The translations under genes were made by a program, and so were the position numbers. Positions 46,601-56,628 of a DNA stretch of 64,000 bases are shown here, piece by piece. This stretch comes from Bacillota bacterium (GTDB lineage: Bacteria; Bacillota_A; Clostridia; Lachnospirales; Lachnospiraceae). The stretch spans positions 1 to 64,000 of the forward strand of contig JAEZTQ010000093.1 of the NCBI GenBank assembly GCA_023443625.1. Reading direction: 5' to 3'. The stretch's first letter is position 1; the number at the start of each line of letters is the position of its first letter. The notes beneath the pieces were generated by a model that was not told the origin of the DNA, searched no databases, and saw only the letters and a list, made by a program, of their open reading frames with translations.

Positions 46601-48052
46601 ATGAGCAACGAATTAAAGGCATATTCACTAGAAATGGGACCTGCCAAATGCAGCGTTGACCTAAGTGTTGGTAGTGAAAGAGGTTTTTACGTAAATCAAG
46701 ATTACATTCTTCATAAACTGGGCAGACCCCACAGAGCAATTAATTTAATGTATTGCTATTATCCCCTAGATGAGGGTTGGCCAGTACGCGCCAGTATAGC
46801 CCATGCAAGTGATACAGTTTCCTTTGCCTGGGATTATCCCTATGATGATTATTTTACATATAAAGGCGGATTAAATGGCAATTTACAGGATGAGCCTTTT
46901 ACCTATATGAGGGATGTAAGAAAGCATGGACAGGACGTCCTATTAACCCTTACCATAGATCCTAATGTCAGCGATGAACATTTAATTGCCATAGCAAAGG
47001 ATTTATCTACCTTTGGTCGCATGTTCCTTCGTATTAATCATGAAGCTACAGGCGATTGGTTCTCCTTTAACAAACGCTGCTCTTATCAGGAGGTTGCTGA
47101 TTTCTTTATCCGCTTCCACAAGATTATTAAAGAGCATGCTCCCCAGATCTTAACTATCCTTTGCATCGGTGGTATCGAAAAGCTAGAAAAGGAAGAGATG
47201 GAGAAAGAAAAAGAGTTTACTGAAGCGGTTCGACATACCGATATCTGGTCGGTAGACAAATATATGTCCCTCCATTGGGGATGGCCCTATGATGTTGCGG
47301 AAAAAGGCGGCAAAACCCACAAGAGAGATACAGTAGAGAAAACCTACCAGATGACTAAGCGTAGCTTTGAACGCTTCTCTTATCTTTGCGATGGAGCTAA
47401 AAAGCCCATGGTTATGTCCGAATTTAATGCAGATGGGGATGTTACAGGTCCTTACGATCAGGTTAAAATGATTAGACAGTTCTGCGAAATGCTAAAGGAA
47501 GAGCCTGCTGACTGGTTCTCCGGTTTTACCTTCTACCAATTTAGAGATGATGGGCGCCTGGGACTTGAGATAACAGATCCTAATAATAAAGAGGTAGGAA
47601 TTGAACAGCCGGCCTTAAAGGCTTATAAAGAAATTATCCATGAGGAATATTTTAGCCCTAGTTTTCAAGTAAAGGAGGAAGTTTCCTTCCCTCTAACCTT
47701 AAGATGGGGTGGTTCTGAGGATGCCACTGGTCTATCCATACCATTACATTTTCATAAGGATCCTGTCTTTGCAGAAGTTAATTTTGATGATGAGATTAAG
47801 GATTTAAACCTTATGATGGAGCTTAACGGGCATTGGTTTTACAAAGCGCCTGGCGTCAAGACCATAGATTTGATGCCCGCCTTCTTTGAAAAGCCTTTAA
47901 CCGGTCCTTGTGATATCAATATGAAACTCTTTGCACCACCGGCTACGGGAGAGAACGACCCTTCCCAGGGAGATGACTGGACCATAAATTACTATGCAGT
48001 TATTAAGAAATTACCAAGCTTCCGCTTAAGATTTGAACCAATTGAATTATAA
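46601..48052 (+). CDS. GH26-like cytoplasmic glycosidase
   Basis: A 483-residue protein without a signal peptide. The first 330 residues fit a TIM-barrel clan A glycosidase close to GH26: the proposed acid/base Glu148 in FLRINHEATGDWF and nucleophile Glu274 in KPMVMSEFNADGD. The remaining 150 residues look like a beta-sandwich domain. GH26 enzymes mainly cut beta-mannans, and a mannan locus lies 7 kb to the right, but the substrate here is not established. It is monocistronic, with a strong ribosome site in a hairpin and a terminator behind. Confidence 0.7.
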   Translation: MSNELKAYSLEMGPAKCSVDLSVGSERGFYVNQDYILHKLGRPHRAINLMYCYYPLDEGWPVRASIAHASDTVSFAWDYPYDDYFTYKGGLNGNLQDEPFTYMRDVRKHGQDVLLTLTIDPNVSDEHLIAIAKDLSTFGRMFLRINHEATGDWFSFNKRCSYQEVADFFIRFHKIIKEHAPQILTILCIGGIEKLEKEEMEKEKEFTEAVRHTDIWSVDKYMSLHWGWPYDVAEKGGKTHKRDTVEKTYQMTKRSFERFSYLCDGAKKPMVMSEFNADGDVTGPYDQVKMIRQFCEMLKEEPADWFSGFTFYQFRDDGRLGLEITDPNNKEVGIEQPALKAYKEIIHEEYFSPSFQVKEEVSFPLTLRWGGSEDATGLSIPLHFHKDPVFAEVNFDDEIKDLNLMMELNGHWFYKAPGVKTIDLMPAFFEKPLTGPCDINMKLFAPPATGENDPSQGDDWTINYYAVIKKLPSFRLRFEPIEL

Positions 48053-48114
48053 AGAATAATATTGCTGCTTTTCATTAGTATAAGCAAGAGTTTTTAAAAT
48101 ATAAGTATATAAGA

Positions 48115-48179
48115 ATGAGCTGTTTCATAAATCCCCTCCTGGTTGCTACAAGGGAGCATTTAATGAGAAACAGCTCATT
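48115..48179 (+). terminator. Large hairpin after the GH26-like gene
   Basis: Perfect 13-bp arms AATGAGCTGTTTC (48115-48127) and GAAACAGCTCATT (48167-48179) enclose 39 bases with a smaller stem CTCC/GGAG. TTATATGTC follows. It lies between convergent genes and could serve both; its size also fits a small inverted-repeat element. Confidence 0.6.
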
Positions 48180-48267
48180 TATATGTCTTTTTATATATCC
48201 TATTATAGATAGTGAGAACTCTCAATAATTCTATTATACTAAAATATTATTACGAAACAACTCTTGC

Positions 48268-49902
48268 TTATGAGTTGCTTGAATTACTCTGAATTAGCTC
48301 TGCTCGTTTTAATGCCTCCTCTATATTACTACAGAAATTATCCTCTCCAACCTTCTTATCAAAACCAGCTTTTTGCATCATACGCAGGGGCTGTTCCTGT
48401 ACATGGGATAAAATTAAGTCTATATTCCTTTTATTGCAGGCCTTCCAGACATTATTTAATGCTCGTAGGGCATTAATATCCATTGCCGTAGCACTTCTCA
48501 TTCTCAAGATTACAACTTTTATATTAGAATCCATTGATATATTCATAAATTTGTCAGCCACAGCAAAAAACATGGGTCCATTGATTTCATAGACTAAAGT
48601 GTGTTTTGGTACCAGCAAATCCTCTTCTTCCTCAGGATTTTTCCAGCTCTGAATATCTGCCACATCTGCCATCCTTTTCATAAATAGTAAAGCAGCCATA
48701 AGAATGCCCACTTCAATTGCAATTACCAAATCAAAAAGGACAGTAAGAATAAAGGTGAATGCAAGAACTGCAATATCACTCTTAGGTGAAATCTTAATTA
48801 GTTTAACAAATTCTCTCCATCCACTCATATTATATGCTACCACAAAGAGAATAGCAGCAATGGCTGGCATGGGTATTAAGGCCGCATAAGGCATAAGTAG
48901 TACAAGAACCAGTAGAAGGACCACAGCATGAACCATTCCGGCTATGGGTGTCCTTCCCCCGTTTTTAACATTAGCAGCCGTTCTCGCTATGGCTCCCGTC
49001 GCAGGGATTCCTCCAAAAAGACTGGAACAAACATTACCAACACCCTGAGCTATCAACTCCATATTAGATCGATGCTTGCTTCCAATCATACCATCTGCAA
49101 CCACACAGGAAAGTAAAGATTCGATACCGGCCAAAATTGCAATGGAGATAGCATCGGGTAAAAGTGTCCTTATCATTGTAATATTCATCTTAGGCACTTC
49201 TAAGGCAGGTGCTTTTGATGAAATATCAAAAAGGCTTCCTATGGTATTAACATCCATCTTAAATAATTTAACAAGGGCCGCTGCTACAAGGACAGCAATT
49301 AAAGAGCCAGGAATTCTAGCATTTATTTTAGGCCATAGAATTAATATGATTAAGGAAATGGCTCCGATCAGTAGAGCCTGATAATTTATTGTTGAGATGT
49401 ATGTAAAGCAGGCAACCAATTTGTCTAAGGTTTCTACCGGCTTTGTTACATAAGATAATCCTAGAAAATCTTTCAACTGACCAATAAAAATTGTAACTGC
49501 AATACCAAAGGTAAATCCTGTTGTTATAGTGTGGGGTATAAACCTGAGCAGGCGTCCAAATTTAAATATACCCATCAAGATCAGCAGGACACCAGCCATA
49601 ATCGTAGCTACTGCTAAACCTTCCATTCCATTTCTAGCAACAATTCCAGCTACAATCGATGCAAAAGCCGCTGTTGGTCCTGATATTTGAACTCTACTAC
49701 CGCCAAGGAAGGAAATCACAAATCCAGCAACGATGGCTGTATATAGACCTCTCTCTGGAGTTACGCCAGAGGCCAGAGCTAAAGCGATTGACAGAGGTAA
49801 GGCAATAATTGCTACGATTATTCCTGCAATAATGTCCTTTATAAACTGTTCCTTAGAATAGGTTTTCATTACCGAAAAAAGCTTAGGCTTTAATTTTTCC
49901 AT
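48268..49902 (-). CDS. SulP-family anion transporter with STAS domain
   Basis: A 544-residue membrane carrier. The transmembrane domain has ten to fourteen helices and the SulP marks LPLSIALALASGVTPERGLYTAIVAG (first 20 positions typical) and GSRVQISGPTAAFASIVAG; the STAS domain begins around residue 440 (LVYEINGPMFFAVADKF). Family members carry sulfate, bicarbonate or other anions, and the substrate cannot be read from sequence. The ATG at 49902 follows GGAGGAAGAA. It is monocistronic. Confidence 0.9.
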   Translation of the reverse strand: MEKLKPKLFSVMKTYSKEQFIKDIIAGIIVAIIALPLSIALALASGVTPERGLYTAIVAGFVISFLGGSRVQISGPTAAFASIVAGIVARNGMEGLAVATIMAGVLLILMGIFKFGRLLRFIPHTITTGFTFGIAVTIFIGQLKDFLGLSYVTKPVETLDKLVACFTYISTINYQALLIGAISLIILILWPKINARIPGSLIAVLVAAALVKLFKMDVNTIGSLFDISSKAPALEVPKMNITMIRTLLPDAISIAILAGIESLLSCVVADGMIGSKHRSNMELIAQGVGNVCSSLFGGIPATGAIARTAANVKNGGRTPIAGMVHAVVLLLVLVLLMPYAALIPMPAIAAILFVVAYNMSGWREFVKLIKISPKSDIAVLAFTFILTVLFDLVIAIEVGILMAALLFMKRMADVADIQSWKNPEEEEDLLVPKHTLVYEINGPMFFAVADKFMNISMDSNIKVVILRMRSATAMDINALRALNNVWKACNKRNIDLILSHVQEQPLRMMQKAGFDKKVGEDNFCSNIEEALKRAELIQSNSSNS

Positions 49903-50254
49903 TTCATTTCTTCCTCCAAACACCTTATATTATAATTTTAAACCATTTACTCATCTCAAAATATCATAGACTTGTTTATCCTATTATTCAAGGGAAAATA
50001 TTAAATTTTTATAAAAGTAATGAAAAAAGTCTTCCATAAAGCCAAGAAACCTGGCCTACAACCCCCATAAAGCCTGAAAATCCTACATTCCTTTATACTT
50101 AAGATCAAAAGACTTTCCAGTTTTTCTTCCTAGATTTAATAGGAAAACGCTGTTACAATGGTTTAGGAGTATATGTAAGCTATTTACTTATAATGGATGC
50201 CCTGTAAAAAAATAGATTTTTAACATGGCTTCTGCTGAATGGAGGATTTATATA
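49903..50254. other. Divergent intergenic region
   Basis: About 350 bases between sulP and the ftsH-like gene. Apart from the ribosome binding sites at each end I see no gene, clear promoter or riboswitch. Confidence 0.5.
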
Positions 50255-52045
50255 ATGAAACGAAGGATTTTGATTGTACTATCCTGCCTAATACTACTTT
50301 GTATTGGTGTGATCGGTAATCAAATATATGAGGATAGGGATTGGATTAAAAACCCTCTAAACATTTTACAGAAGGATAAGGAACTGTCCTACCCCTCTTT
50401 TCTGGAAGGTGTTAATCAAGGACAGATTGAAGAGGTCATATTCAATTCCAATAGCAACGAGTTTAAGGCAAAATATTTAAATGATGACATAGAATATGTT
50501 GTTCCAAATCCAAAAACGGAAACCTTTACGGAATTTCTACTGCTTAATAATATCAAAGTAAGCTACAGTGATGGAAGTACCACCTCCACCATCTTTAAGG
50601 TGCTACTCCTAGGGGGCATTGTTGGCGGTATCTTTTGGTATACCAAAAGCGGACAAAATGCAAACAACCTAATAAAAAATGCAAATAAAAAGAAGCAAAG
50701 GTATAGACTTCATACAAATACATTCAATAAGGAAAATCAAACTCCTGTAACTACCCTGGCACAGGTTGCTGGTAATGCTGAAGCAAAGTCCATGGTTGAG
50801 GATATTATCACCTTTATCAAGAATCCTGATAAATATAGCGTCGTTGGCGCTCGTATGCCAAAGGGTCTTCTACTTTATGGGCCTCCTGGAACAGGAAAGA
50901 CCTTAATGGCTAAAGCTATTGCCGGTGAAGCAGGCGTTCCCTTCTATGCCATGAGCGGTTCAGACTTTGTTCAGATGTATGTTGGTGTAGGAGCAAGCCG
51001 AATCAGAAACCTCTTTAATAAAGCAAAGAAAAGCGAGAAAGCTGTTATATTTATCGATGAGATTGATGCCATCGGTAAGAAGAGAGCTAGAAATGCCTCT
51101 GCTAGTAATGATGAACGAGATCAGACACTCAATGCTCTTTTAACAGAAATGTCCGGCTTTCATGATAATCAGGGTATCATTGTGATTGGTGCTACAAACC
51201 GTCTAGATACCTTAGATGAAGCACTCCTTCGCCCCGGTCGTTTTGATCGTCATATAGAAATCGGCTTACCCGATGTGAATGCAAGAAAGCACATTCTATC
51301 CCTGTATGCCAATAAAAAACCTTTGGCAGATGATGTGAATTTAGAAGAATTAGCGAAATCCACTGTATATTTCAGTGGTGCTATGCTGGAAAATCTCATT
51401 AACGAAGCTGCAATTACTGCTGCCAATAGTATGGATGAGGTGATTAACAAAGATCATATAGATAAAGCCTTTTATACTGTAATTGCTGGAGCTCCAAAAA
51501 CTGACCGCAGCTATATAACTGAGAAAGACCGCCAGATTACTGCCTATCATGAGGCTGGACATGCCCTTACTACCACCTTATTAATGCCAGATCACTATAT
51601 CTCCAAGGTGACCATAATCCCCAGTGTAAAAGGGGCTGGTGGCTTTAATCTAAGTATTCCTAAGGATACTATGTTCCAAAGTCTAAAGCAGATGAAATCA
51701 AACATTCAGGTTTTACTTGCAGGTCGGGCTGCTGAAGAGATTATCTTTGGTGCGGAGGAAGTTACCACCGGTGCCAGCAATGATATACAAAAAGCTTCTC
51801 GCATGGTGGCTGATTTTCTTGATAAATACGGTATGGATAAAGAATTAGGACTATTTAGCGTTGAAGCTCTGGAAGAGAACAAGGACAATCAGCTAATCTC
51901 AAAATGTCGATTACTTATGAATGAACTTTATGAGGAGACTAAGATACTCTTAGAAGATAATCTACCCCTCCTAGAGAATATCACAAAAGAACTCTTAGAT
52001 AAAGAATCCCTAAGCGGCAAAGATATTGATCGCATCTGTGCATAA
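50255..52045 (+). CDS. FtsH-type ATP-dependent membrane metalloprotease
   Basis: A 596-residue FtsH homologue. Two N-terminal membrane helices (ILIVLSCLILLCIGVIG and FKVLLLGGIVGGIFW) flank the extracytoplasmic domain. The AAA+ module has Walker A GPPGTGKT, the pore loop YVGVGASRIRN and Walker B FIDEIDAIG; the protease zinc site is HEAGH with the third ligand in NDIQKAS. It extracts and degrades membrane and short-lived proteins. It is shorter and lacks the long C-terminal tail of many housekeeping FtsH proteins, so it may be a second, specialised copy. ATG 50255 has TGGAGGA before it. Confidence 0.9.
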   Translation: MKRRILIVLSCLILLCIGVIGNQIYEDRDWIKNPLNILQKDKELSYPSFLEGVNQGQIEEVIFNSNSNEFKAKYLNDDIEYVVPNPKTETFTEFLLLNNIKVSYSDGSTTSTIFKVLLLGGIVGGIFWYTKSGQNANNLIKNANKKKQRYRLHTNTFNKENQTPVTTLAQVAGNAEAKSMVEDIITFIKNPDKYSVVGARMPKGLLLYGPPGTGKTLMAKAIAGEAGVPFYAMSGSDFVQMYVGVGASRIRNLFNKAKKSEKAVIFIDEIDAIGKKRARNASASNDERDQTLNALLTEMSGFHDNQGIIVIGATNRLDTLDEALLRPGRFDRHIEIGLPDVNARKHILSLYANKKPLADDVNLEELAKSTVYFSGAMLENLINEAAITAANSMDEVINKDHIDKAFYTVIAGAPKTDRSYITEKDRQITAYHEAGHALTTTLLMPDHYISKVTIIPSVKGAGGFNLSIPKDTMFQSLKQMKSNIQVLLAGRAAEEIIFGAEEVTTGASNDIQKASRMVADFLDKYGMDKELGLFSVEALEENKDNQLISKCRLLMNELYEETKILLEDNLPLLENITKELLDKESLSGKDIDRICA

Positions 52046-52072
52046 ATTGCAAGTCTATTTATAAACAAATAT

Positions 52073-52175
52073 AAGGTTGTCTTAAAAGATATTTCATGTG
52101 TCAGCAAGCTAACACTTTCATGCAATGGAAGATGTATATAGCAGCTTTTTCTTAGTGAAACTTTAAGACAACCTT
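52073..52175. repeat. 103-bp inverted-repeat element (terminator or MITE-like)
   Basis: Perfect 14-bp terminal arms AAGGTTGTCTTAAA (52073-52086) and TTTAAGACAACCTT (52162-52175) between convergent genes. The interior has a small stem GTGT/ACAC. A terminator role is possible, but arms this far apart and sharing the GGTTGTCT word with ends of some insertion sequences also fit a miniature transposable element. The right arm touches the stop of the sulfatase gene. Confidence 0.55.
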
Positions 52176-54187
52176 TAATACCCATTCAAACTATAATACC
52201 TCCTTAGCTTGTCCACCTCATCCAGTGCATTATTATAGCCAATATACTGATATTCCTTTATTCGTTGAGAAATCATACTATCCTCCGAGTATTTATATAA
52301 GGCTCTATTCTTATCCATATAATACAAGGCAGTGATTACAGGTATTTCCTCATACATATCCATTAAATACTTATTATATGCACTGCCTACTAAGCCCGCC
52401 CTTTCTATCAAAAAGGAGGATAGATAATTCACACTCATATCACTTATTGTATCCTCGGGGATCTCATAATTAGCCCATAGTACAAAAGGTACCAGGTATT
52501 TACGTCTTAAGGCATCCTCCTGGGACAATTCTTCTTCCCTCTCAAGGAAATCATGAATTTGCGAGTAAGCAATTGGCTGATGATCTCCGAAGAGGAGAAT
52601 AATGGTTTCCTCTGATTGTTTTGAAAAATAATCTATGAGATAGGAAAATGCTTCATCGGACTTTTTCAGTAAGCTTAAATATTGTTCTGTAATTCCAAAG
52701 CCTGTCTCATCAGTAAAACGAATTGTTTCATCATCGGGAAAAAGCTGACTGTCAGAATATCCCCCATGATTTTGCATGGTCACATTAAAAACAAATAAAG
52801 GGCTGTCCTTTTCTTTCTTCTCATAGACTTCGATAATCTTATCATAACTCTCCCTATCACTGACAAAGGATCTGATAAGTGATGGCTGATGAAAATCCTC
52901 GATGGATAAAAAATCATCAAAGCCCAATAAAGGATATACTAAGTCCCTTTTATAACCACTGCCTGCATAAGGGTGAAGGGCTACATTATAATAACCCTGC
53001 TCTTTTAAGGTTGCTGCCAGAGAATTGGTTGGCTCTGTAATAAATTGCTGATATGGCACACTGTTTTGTGGCATAACAGCCATACTGTTCCCTGTTAAAA
53101 ACTCATATTCCGTATTACTTGTAGCTCCACCATATACAGAGACATGTAAATTCCCATGAACAGTATTTTCCTCCATTGACCTGATAAAGGGCAGATAATC
53201 CATATTGGTGCTAAAATCTCCAATTAGACTTAAATCTGAGAAGGCTTCATTCATGATAACAATGATATTGGGTTTATGGCTATTAGGAGTTATCTCCTTC
53301 TCCTCTTCTGCCTCCTGGAGTATCTCCTCTATCCTTTGTAGGGAATATCCTTCAGGAGCATTGGTTTCCATGGCTTGGACATTAGCCACAAAACCAAAGA
53401 CTGTACCATAGGAGCAATAAGTATATTTGGGTGCAAAGAAATCAATTACACGGATTTTAGACTTTATTAAATCTGTTTCAAAAAAAGCATTATAAACCAC
53501 AAGCCAGAATCCAATAAAACTTCCCATAACCAGGACACGATTAATCAGAGTTGGCTTCTTCTTAATTCCCTCTAATTGAAATGCAAGGGTAAAGAGGATA
53601 AACATAAGTAAAGTAGATATTAAAAAACCTTGAGTAAAACGAATCTCATAGCTAGAGGCTACACTCATTCCCGTCCTCCAGGCCAGTAAATCACTGGGTA
53701 GAATAGGGTTCCCCCGAAACAAATACACAAAATAATTCACCAAAGAAGCTATATAAATAGAGATATTACAAAGGATAATAGTAACCTTAGAGCTTCGAAT
53801 GATAGTAAAAGCAAAGTAGTATATGGCTATATACCAAATAAGGTTATAGCTGCTGTAAGACTTAAACATGTCCATATTAAAATTGCTGACCATAGTCTCA
53901 ACCATCAAAAATGAAACGATGGGAGAAAGGACCAGCAATATGGCATCAAACCATATCTTCCTCTTTCTATAAAATTCTCTGATCCTCTCCACCTCAAGCA
54001 GAGCAAGAAAAGTAAACAAAAGCCAAAGTATTATAATGACATAAGTAGAAGGCTTATTTAATCTTTGCGCCCCCTCCTCTTTTATGTAAATGAAAATGAC
54101 AAAGAAGAAATACAGCATAAATAAATAAAGGGGTATCCCCTTCACTTCCTTCCATTTCAACATCCAAATTCCCTTTTCACTCTTCAT
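52175..54187 (-). CDS. LTA synthase-like membrane sulfatase
   Basis: A 670-residue protein of the lipoteichoic acid synthase/alkaline phosphatase superfamily. Five or six N-terminal membrane helices precede an extracellular sulfatase-type domain from about residue 300 (NIIVIMNEAFSDLSLIG, then the probable nucleophile Thr in YGGATSNTEYEFLTGNS, LFVFNVTMQNHGGY and IILLFGDHQP). Such enzymes add glycerol phosphate or related groups to cell-surface polymers. The start is either 54187 or the ATG eight codons in (54163); both have weak upstream sites. It is monocistronic. Confidence 0.85.
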   Translation of the reverse strand: MKSEKGIWMLKWKEVKGIPLYLFMLYFFFVIFIYIKEEGAQRLNKPSTYVIIILWLLFTFLALLEVERIREFYRKRKIWFDAILLVLSPIVSFLMVETMVSNFNMDMFKSYSSYNLIWYIAIYYFAFTIIRSSKVTIILCNISIYIASLVNYFVYLFRGNPILPSDLLAWRTGMSVASSYEIRFTQGFLISTLLMFILFTLAFQLEGIKKKPTLINRVLVMGSFIGFWLVVYNAFFETDLIKSKIRVIDFFAPKYTYCSYGTVFGFVANVQAMETNAPEGYSLQRIEEILQEAEEEKEITPNSHKPNIIVIMNEAFSDLSLIGDFSTNMDYLPFIRSMEENTVHGNLHVSVYGGATSNTEYEFLTGNSMAVMPQNSVPYQQFITEPTNSLAATLKEQGYYNVALHPYAGSGYKRDLVYPLLGFDDFLSIEDFHQPSLIRSFVSDRESYDKIIEVYEKKEKDSPLFVFNVTMQNHGGYSDSQLFPDDETIRFTDETGFGITEQYLSLLKKSDEAFSYLIDYFSKQSEETIILLFGDHQPIAYSQIHDFLEREEELSQEDALRRKYLVPFVLWANYEIPEDTISDMSVNYLSSFLIERAGLVGSAYNKYLMDMYEEIPVITALYYMDKNRALYKYSEDSMISQRIKEYQYIGYNNALDEVDKLRRYYSLNGY

Positions 54188-54567
54188 AATCTTATAACCT
54201 CGATATCATCAATCCACTATCAATCCATCATCATCCAGAGACAATTCGTCATCAGTCCGTCATCATCTGTCCTATCTGTCCTTATCTGTCCTTATCTGTC
54301 CTTATCTGTCCTTATCTGTCCTTATCTGTCCTTATCTGTCCTCAATCTGTCCTCAATCTGTCCTTATCTGTCCTTATCTGTCCTCAATCTGTCCTTATCT
54401 GTCCTCAATCTGTCCTTATCTATCAGACAAATAACATATAAATCATTACTTAAAATATATAGAAATATCCTTGCTCTGTCAATCATACAAATTTATACAA
54501 ATCATTGTGTGAAATTATAATTAAATCCTTAAAAGCCCATAATGCATATCGTCTTATATAAATAAAC
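54188..54567. other. Intergenic region dominated by a tandem repeat
   Basis: About 380 bases between the GH2 gene and the downstream sulfatase gene, both on the minus strand. Nearly half is the CTGTCCTTAT repeat listed separately, preceded by looser CATCA/GTC(C)GTCATC words. No gene is supported. Confidence 0.6.
54265..54421 (-). repeat. Tandem repeat of CTGTCCTTAT
   Basis: About fifteen units of CTGTCCTTAT, with some 11-base CTGTCCTCAAT variants, in 155 bases. On the coding strand the unit reads ATAAGGACAG, supplying an AAGGA word each time. It lies 80 bases before the sulfatase start codon and 145 bases after the GH2 stop. Confidence 0.85.
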
Positions 54568-56358
54568 TTATTCCATATGAACAGGTGTCACCTTACAAAC
54601 CCTTCTATCGTAAGTCAGAAGACCGTTCACCTCATCCTCTACATCAGAAAGCTGGGTAAAGACTGCTGCCGATAAGCCCTGTGTAATAAATCCCTTAATC
54701 TCTTTTTCCAGAAGCTTATGATAGGCTTTATTATAGTCTTCCTTGGTTAAAAAGATACGGTATCCGTAAATCTGATGGGAATAGGAATGCTGGTTGATAT
54801 AGCAGGCATAGCCCCCATATTCGGAGATAATGATTGCCCTCTTCTTCATAATCACTCTCAAAGGATGAAAATAATTATGGATACTTTCAAAATCACCGCA
54901 TTCCTGGTCAAACCATCCACTAGCATGATCTACCAGCCTGGTTGTATCCAGCTCCCTGATCATATGGTAGGCTTTCTCAGCATCAAATTGTCCCCAACCT
55001 TCATTAAAGGGTACCCATACTATAATAGAAGGGCTATTATAAAGATGTAAGATGGTATCCTTGCATTCCTTAATCCATTCCCTCCTACCTTCCTCACTTT
55101 TTCTACCAAACATACTATATTTGTTGTCCTTGATACGACTTGCAAGCTTTGGAAAGAGGGTTGGTAGATATCCCACCAAAAGCATATTATACTTCTCTCC
55201 ACCATTAATCATATCCTGCCAGACTAACATACCTAAACGGTCACAATGGTAATACCAGCGCAGAGGTTCAATCTTAATATGCTTTCGAATCATATTAAAG
55301 CCCAGTTCCTTTGATTTTTGTATATCATATATAAAAGCTTCATCACTGGGGGGTGTATAAAGACCCTCGGGCCAGTACCCCTGATCTAAAATACCATTTT
55401 GAAAATAGAATTTATTATTTAAATATATCCTTGGCATTCCCTTCTCATCTATCTTAATCTCAACCTTGCGCATGGCAAAATAACTCTCTACCCTGTCCTC
55501 CCCCGCTGTGATTACCAAATCATATAGATTAGGTTCTTCGGGACTCCAGAAAGAGAATTCTTTAAGGCTAAAGGTTATAAACTGCAACTTACTTTCTGTC
55601 TTGACTATTAAATTCCCTTGTTCATACACTTCTATCAAAAAGACCGTATCTATAGCCTTATCTTTGTTAAAATCATCATTTACAAAGATATCAACACAGA
55701 CTTCTCCTTGGTCAACAATCGGTGTTATTCTAAGAGAAGTTATATAAAGATCAGGAACCCATTCCAACCATACTGTCTGCCAGATTCCGCTTTGAGCTGT
55801 ATAAAACATACCACCCCGTTTTAATTTTTGTTTACCTCTACTATGATAGGAGGTATCACTTACATCCTGGACCTGGACCGTCAAGATATTCTCTCCCTGC
55901 TTAATGTAGGAAGTGATATCCACAGAAAAGGGAAGATAACCACCCCTATGCTCTGTCACTTGATGATGATTAATATAGACCTGGCAGAATTGGTCCACTG
56001 CACCAAAATGAAGAAGGCATCTTCTGTCTCTGGGCATCTCCTCTATCAATAAAGACCTCTCGTACCATAAGTATTCCTTTGGCTTAAGCTGTCTATTTAC
56101 ACCTGATAGTACACTTTCCGGCGAAAAAGGAACCAGAATTCTTCCCTCATACATTGGCGGAAAACTCTCCTCCTGAGAAAAGCAATAATTCCAATAACCA
56201 TTGAGGATGGTATAATTATCTCTTCTCATCTGAGGTCTAGGATATTCCTTTAGCACATGTTCAGGATCTAAATCCTCTCCCCACTTGGTATAGAGCTGAT
56301 TATTTCCTGGTAATTTACCCTTAAAACGTAGGGTGCGAACAGCGTCCTTCAGATTCAT
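54568..56358 (-). CDS. GH2 family glycosidase
   Basis: About 596 residues. A sugar-binding beta domain (YWNYCFSQEESFPP, LLHFGAVDQFCQVYINHH) and an immunoglobulin-like domain precede the TIM barrel, with acid/base Glu in VPFNEGWGQFD and nucleophile Glu in IISEYGGYACY. WQDMINGG is also typical. GH2 covers beta-galactosidases, beta-mannosidases and beta-glucuronidases; in this mannan locus beta-mannosidase or a side-chain galactosidase is reasonable. There is no signal peptide. The start is unclear: several ATGs between 56418 and 56358 are open and none is ideally spaced; a hairpin covers the first. Confidence 0.83.
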   Translation of the reverse strand: MNLKDAVRTLRFKGKLPGNNQLYTKWGEDLDPEHVLKEYPRPQMRRDNYTILNGYWNYCFSQEESFPPMYEGRILVPFSPESVLSGVNRQLKPKEYLWYERSLLIEEMPRDRRCLLHFGAVDQFCQVYINHHQVTEHRGGYLPFSVDITSYIKQGENILTVQVQDVSDTSYHSRGKQKLKRGGMFYTAQSGIWQTVWLEWVPDLYITSLRITPIVDQGEVCVDIFVNDDFNKDKAIDTVFLIEVYEQGNLIVKTESKLQFITFSLKEFSFWSPEEPNLYDLVITAGEDRVESYFAMRKVEIKIDEKGMPRIYLNNKFYFQNGILDQGYWPEGLYTPPSDEAFIYDIQKSKELGFNMIRKHIKIEPLRWYYHCDRLGMLVWQDMINGGEKYNMLLVGYLPTLFPKLASRIKDNKYSMFGRKSEEGRREWIKECKDTILHLYNSPSIIVWVPFNEGWGQFDAEKAYHMIRELDTTRLVDHASGWFDQECGDFESIHNYFHPLRVIMKKRAIIISEYGGYACYINQHSYSHQIYGYRIFLTKEDYNKAYHKLLEKEIKGFITQGLSAAVFTQLSDVEDEVNGLLTYDRRVCKVTPVHME

Positions 56359-56416
56359 ACTAATAACCATGCCTTTCCGTAACCTGCAATTTCTGGCTGC
56401 AGGCACAAATTTACCC

Positions 56417-56441
56417 ATTGAAAAATCTGCGATTTTTCAAT
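56417..56441. promoter_or_regulatory. Hairpin upstream of the GH2 gene
   Basis: ATTGAAAAATC (56417-56427) pairs with GATTTTTCAAT (56431-56441) around TGC. It covers the farthest possible ATG of the GH2 gene, arguing for a later start, and may be a terminator or attenuator in the leader. Confidence 0.5.
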
Positions 56442-56628
56442 CTAACCTCCCAAAACCTATATTAAAACATTCCTTAATTCAAACTATATCAGGTACATTT
56501 TCTGATGAACTAAACTTCCTTGAAACTATATATATCTTATTCCATTTACCCATACAATTCAAGACAATACCTATATTACAAGCCGTAAAAAAGTAAGGAG
56601 GGAATGCGCCGATCCTAGGCTTTGTCTT

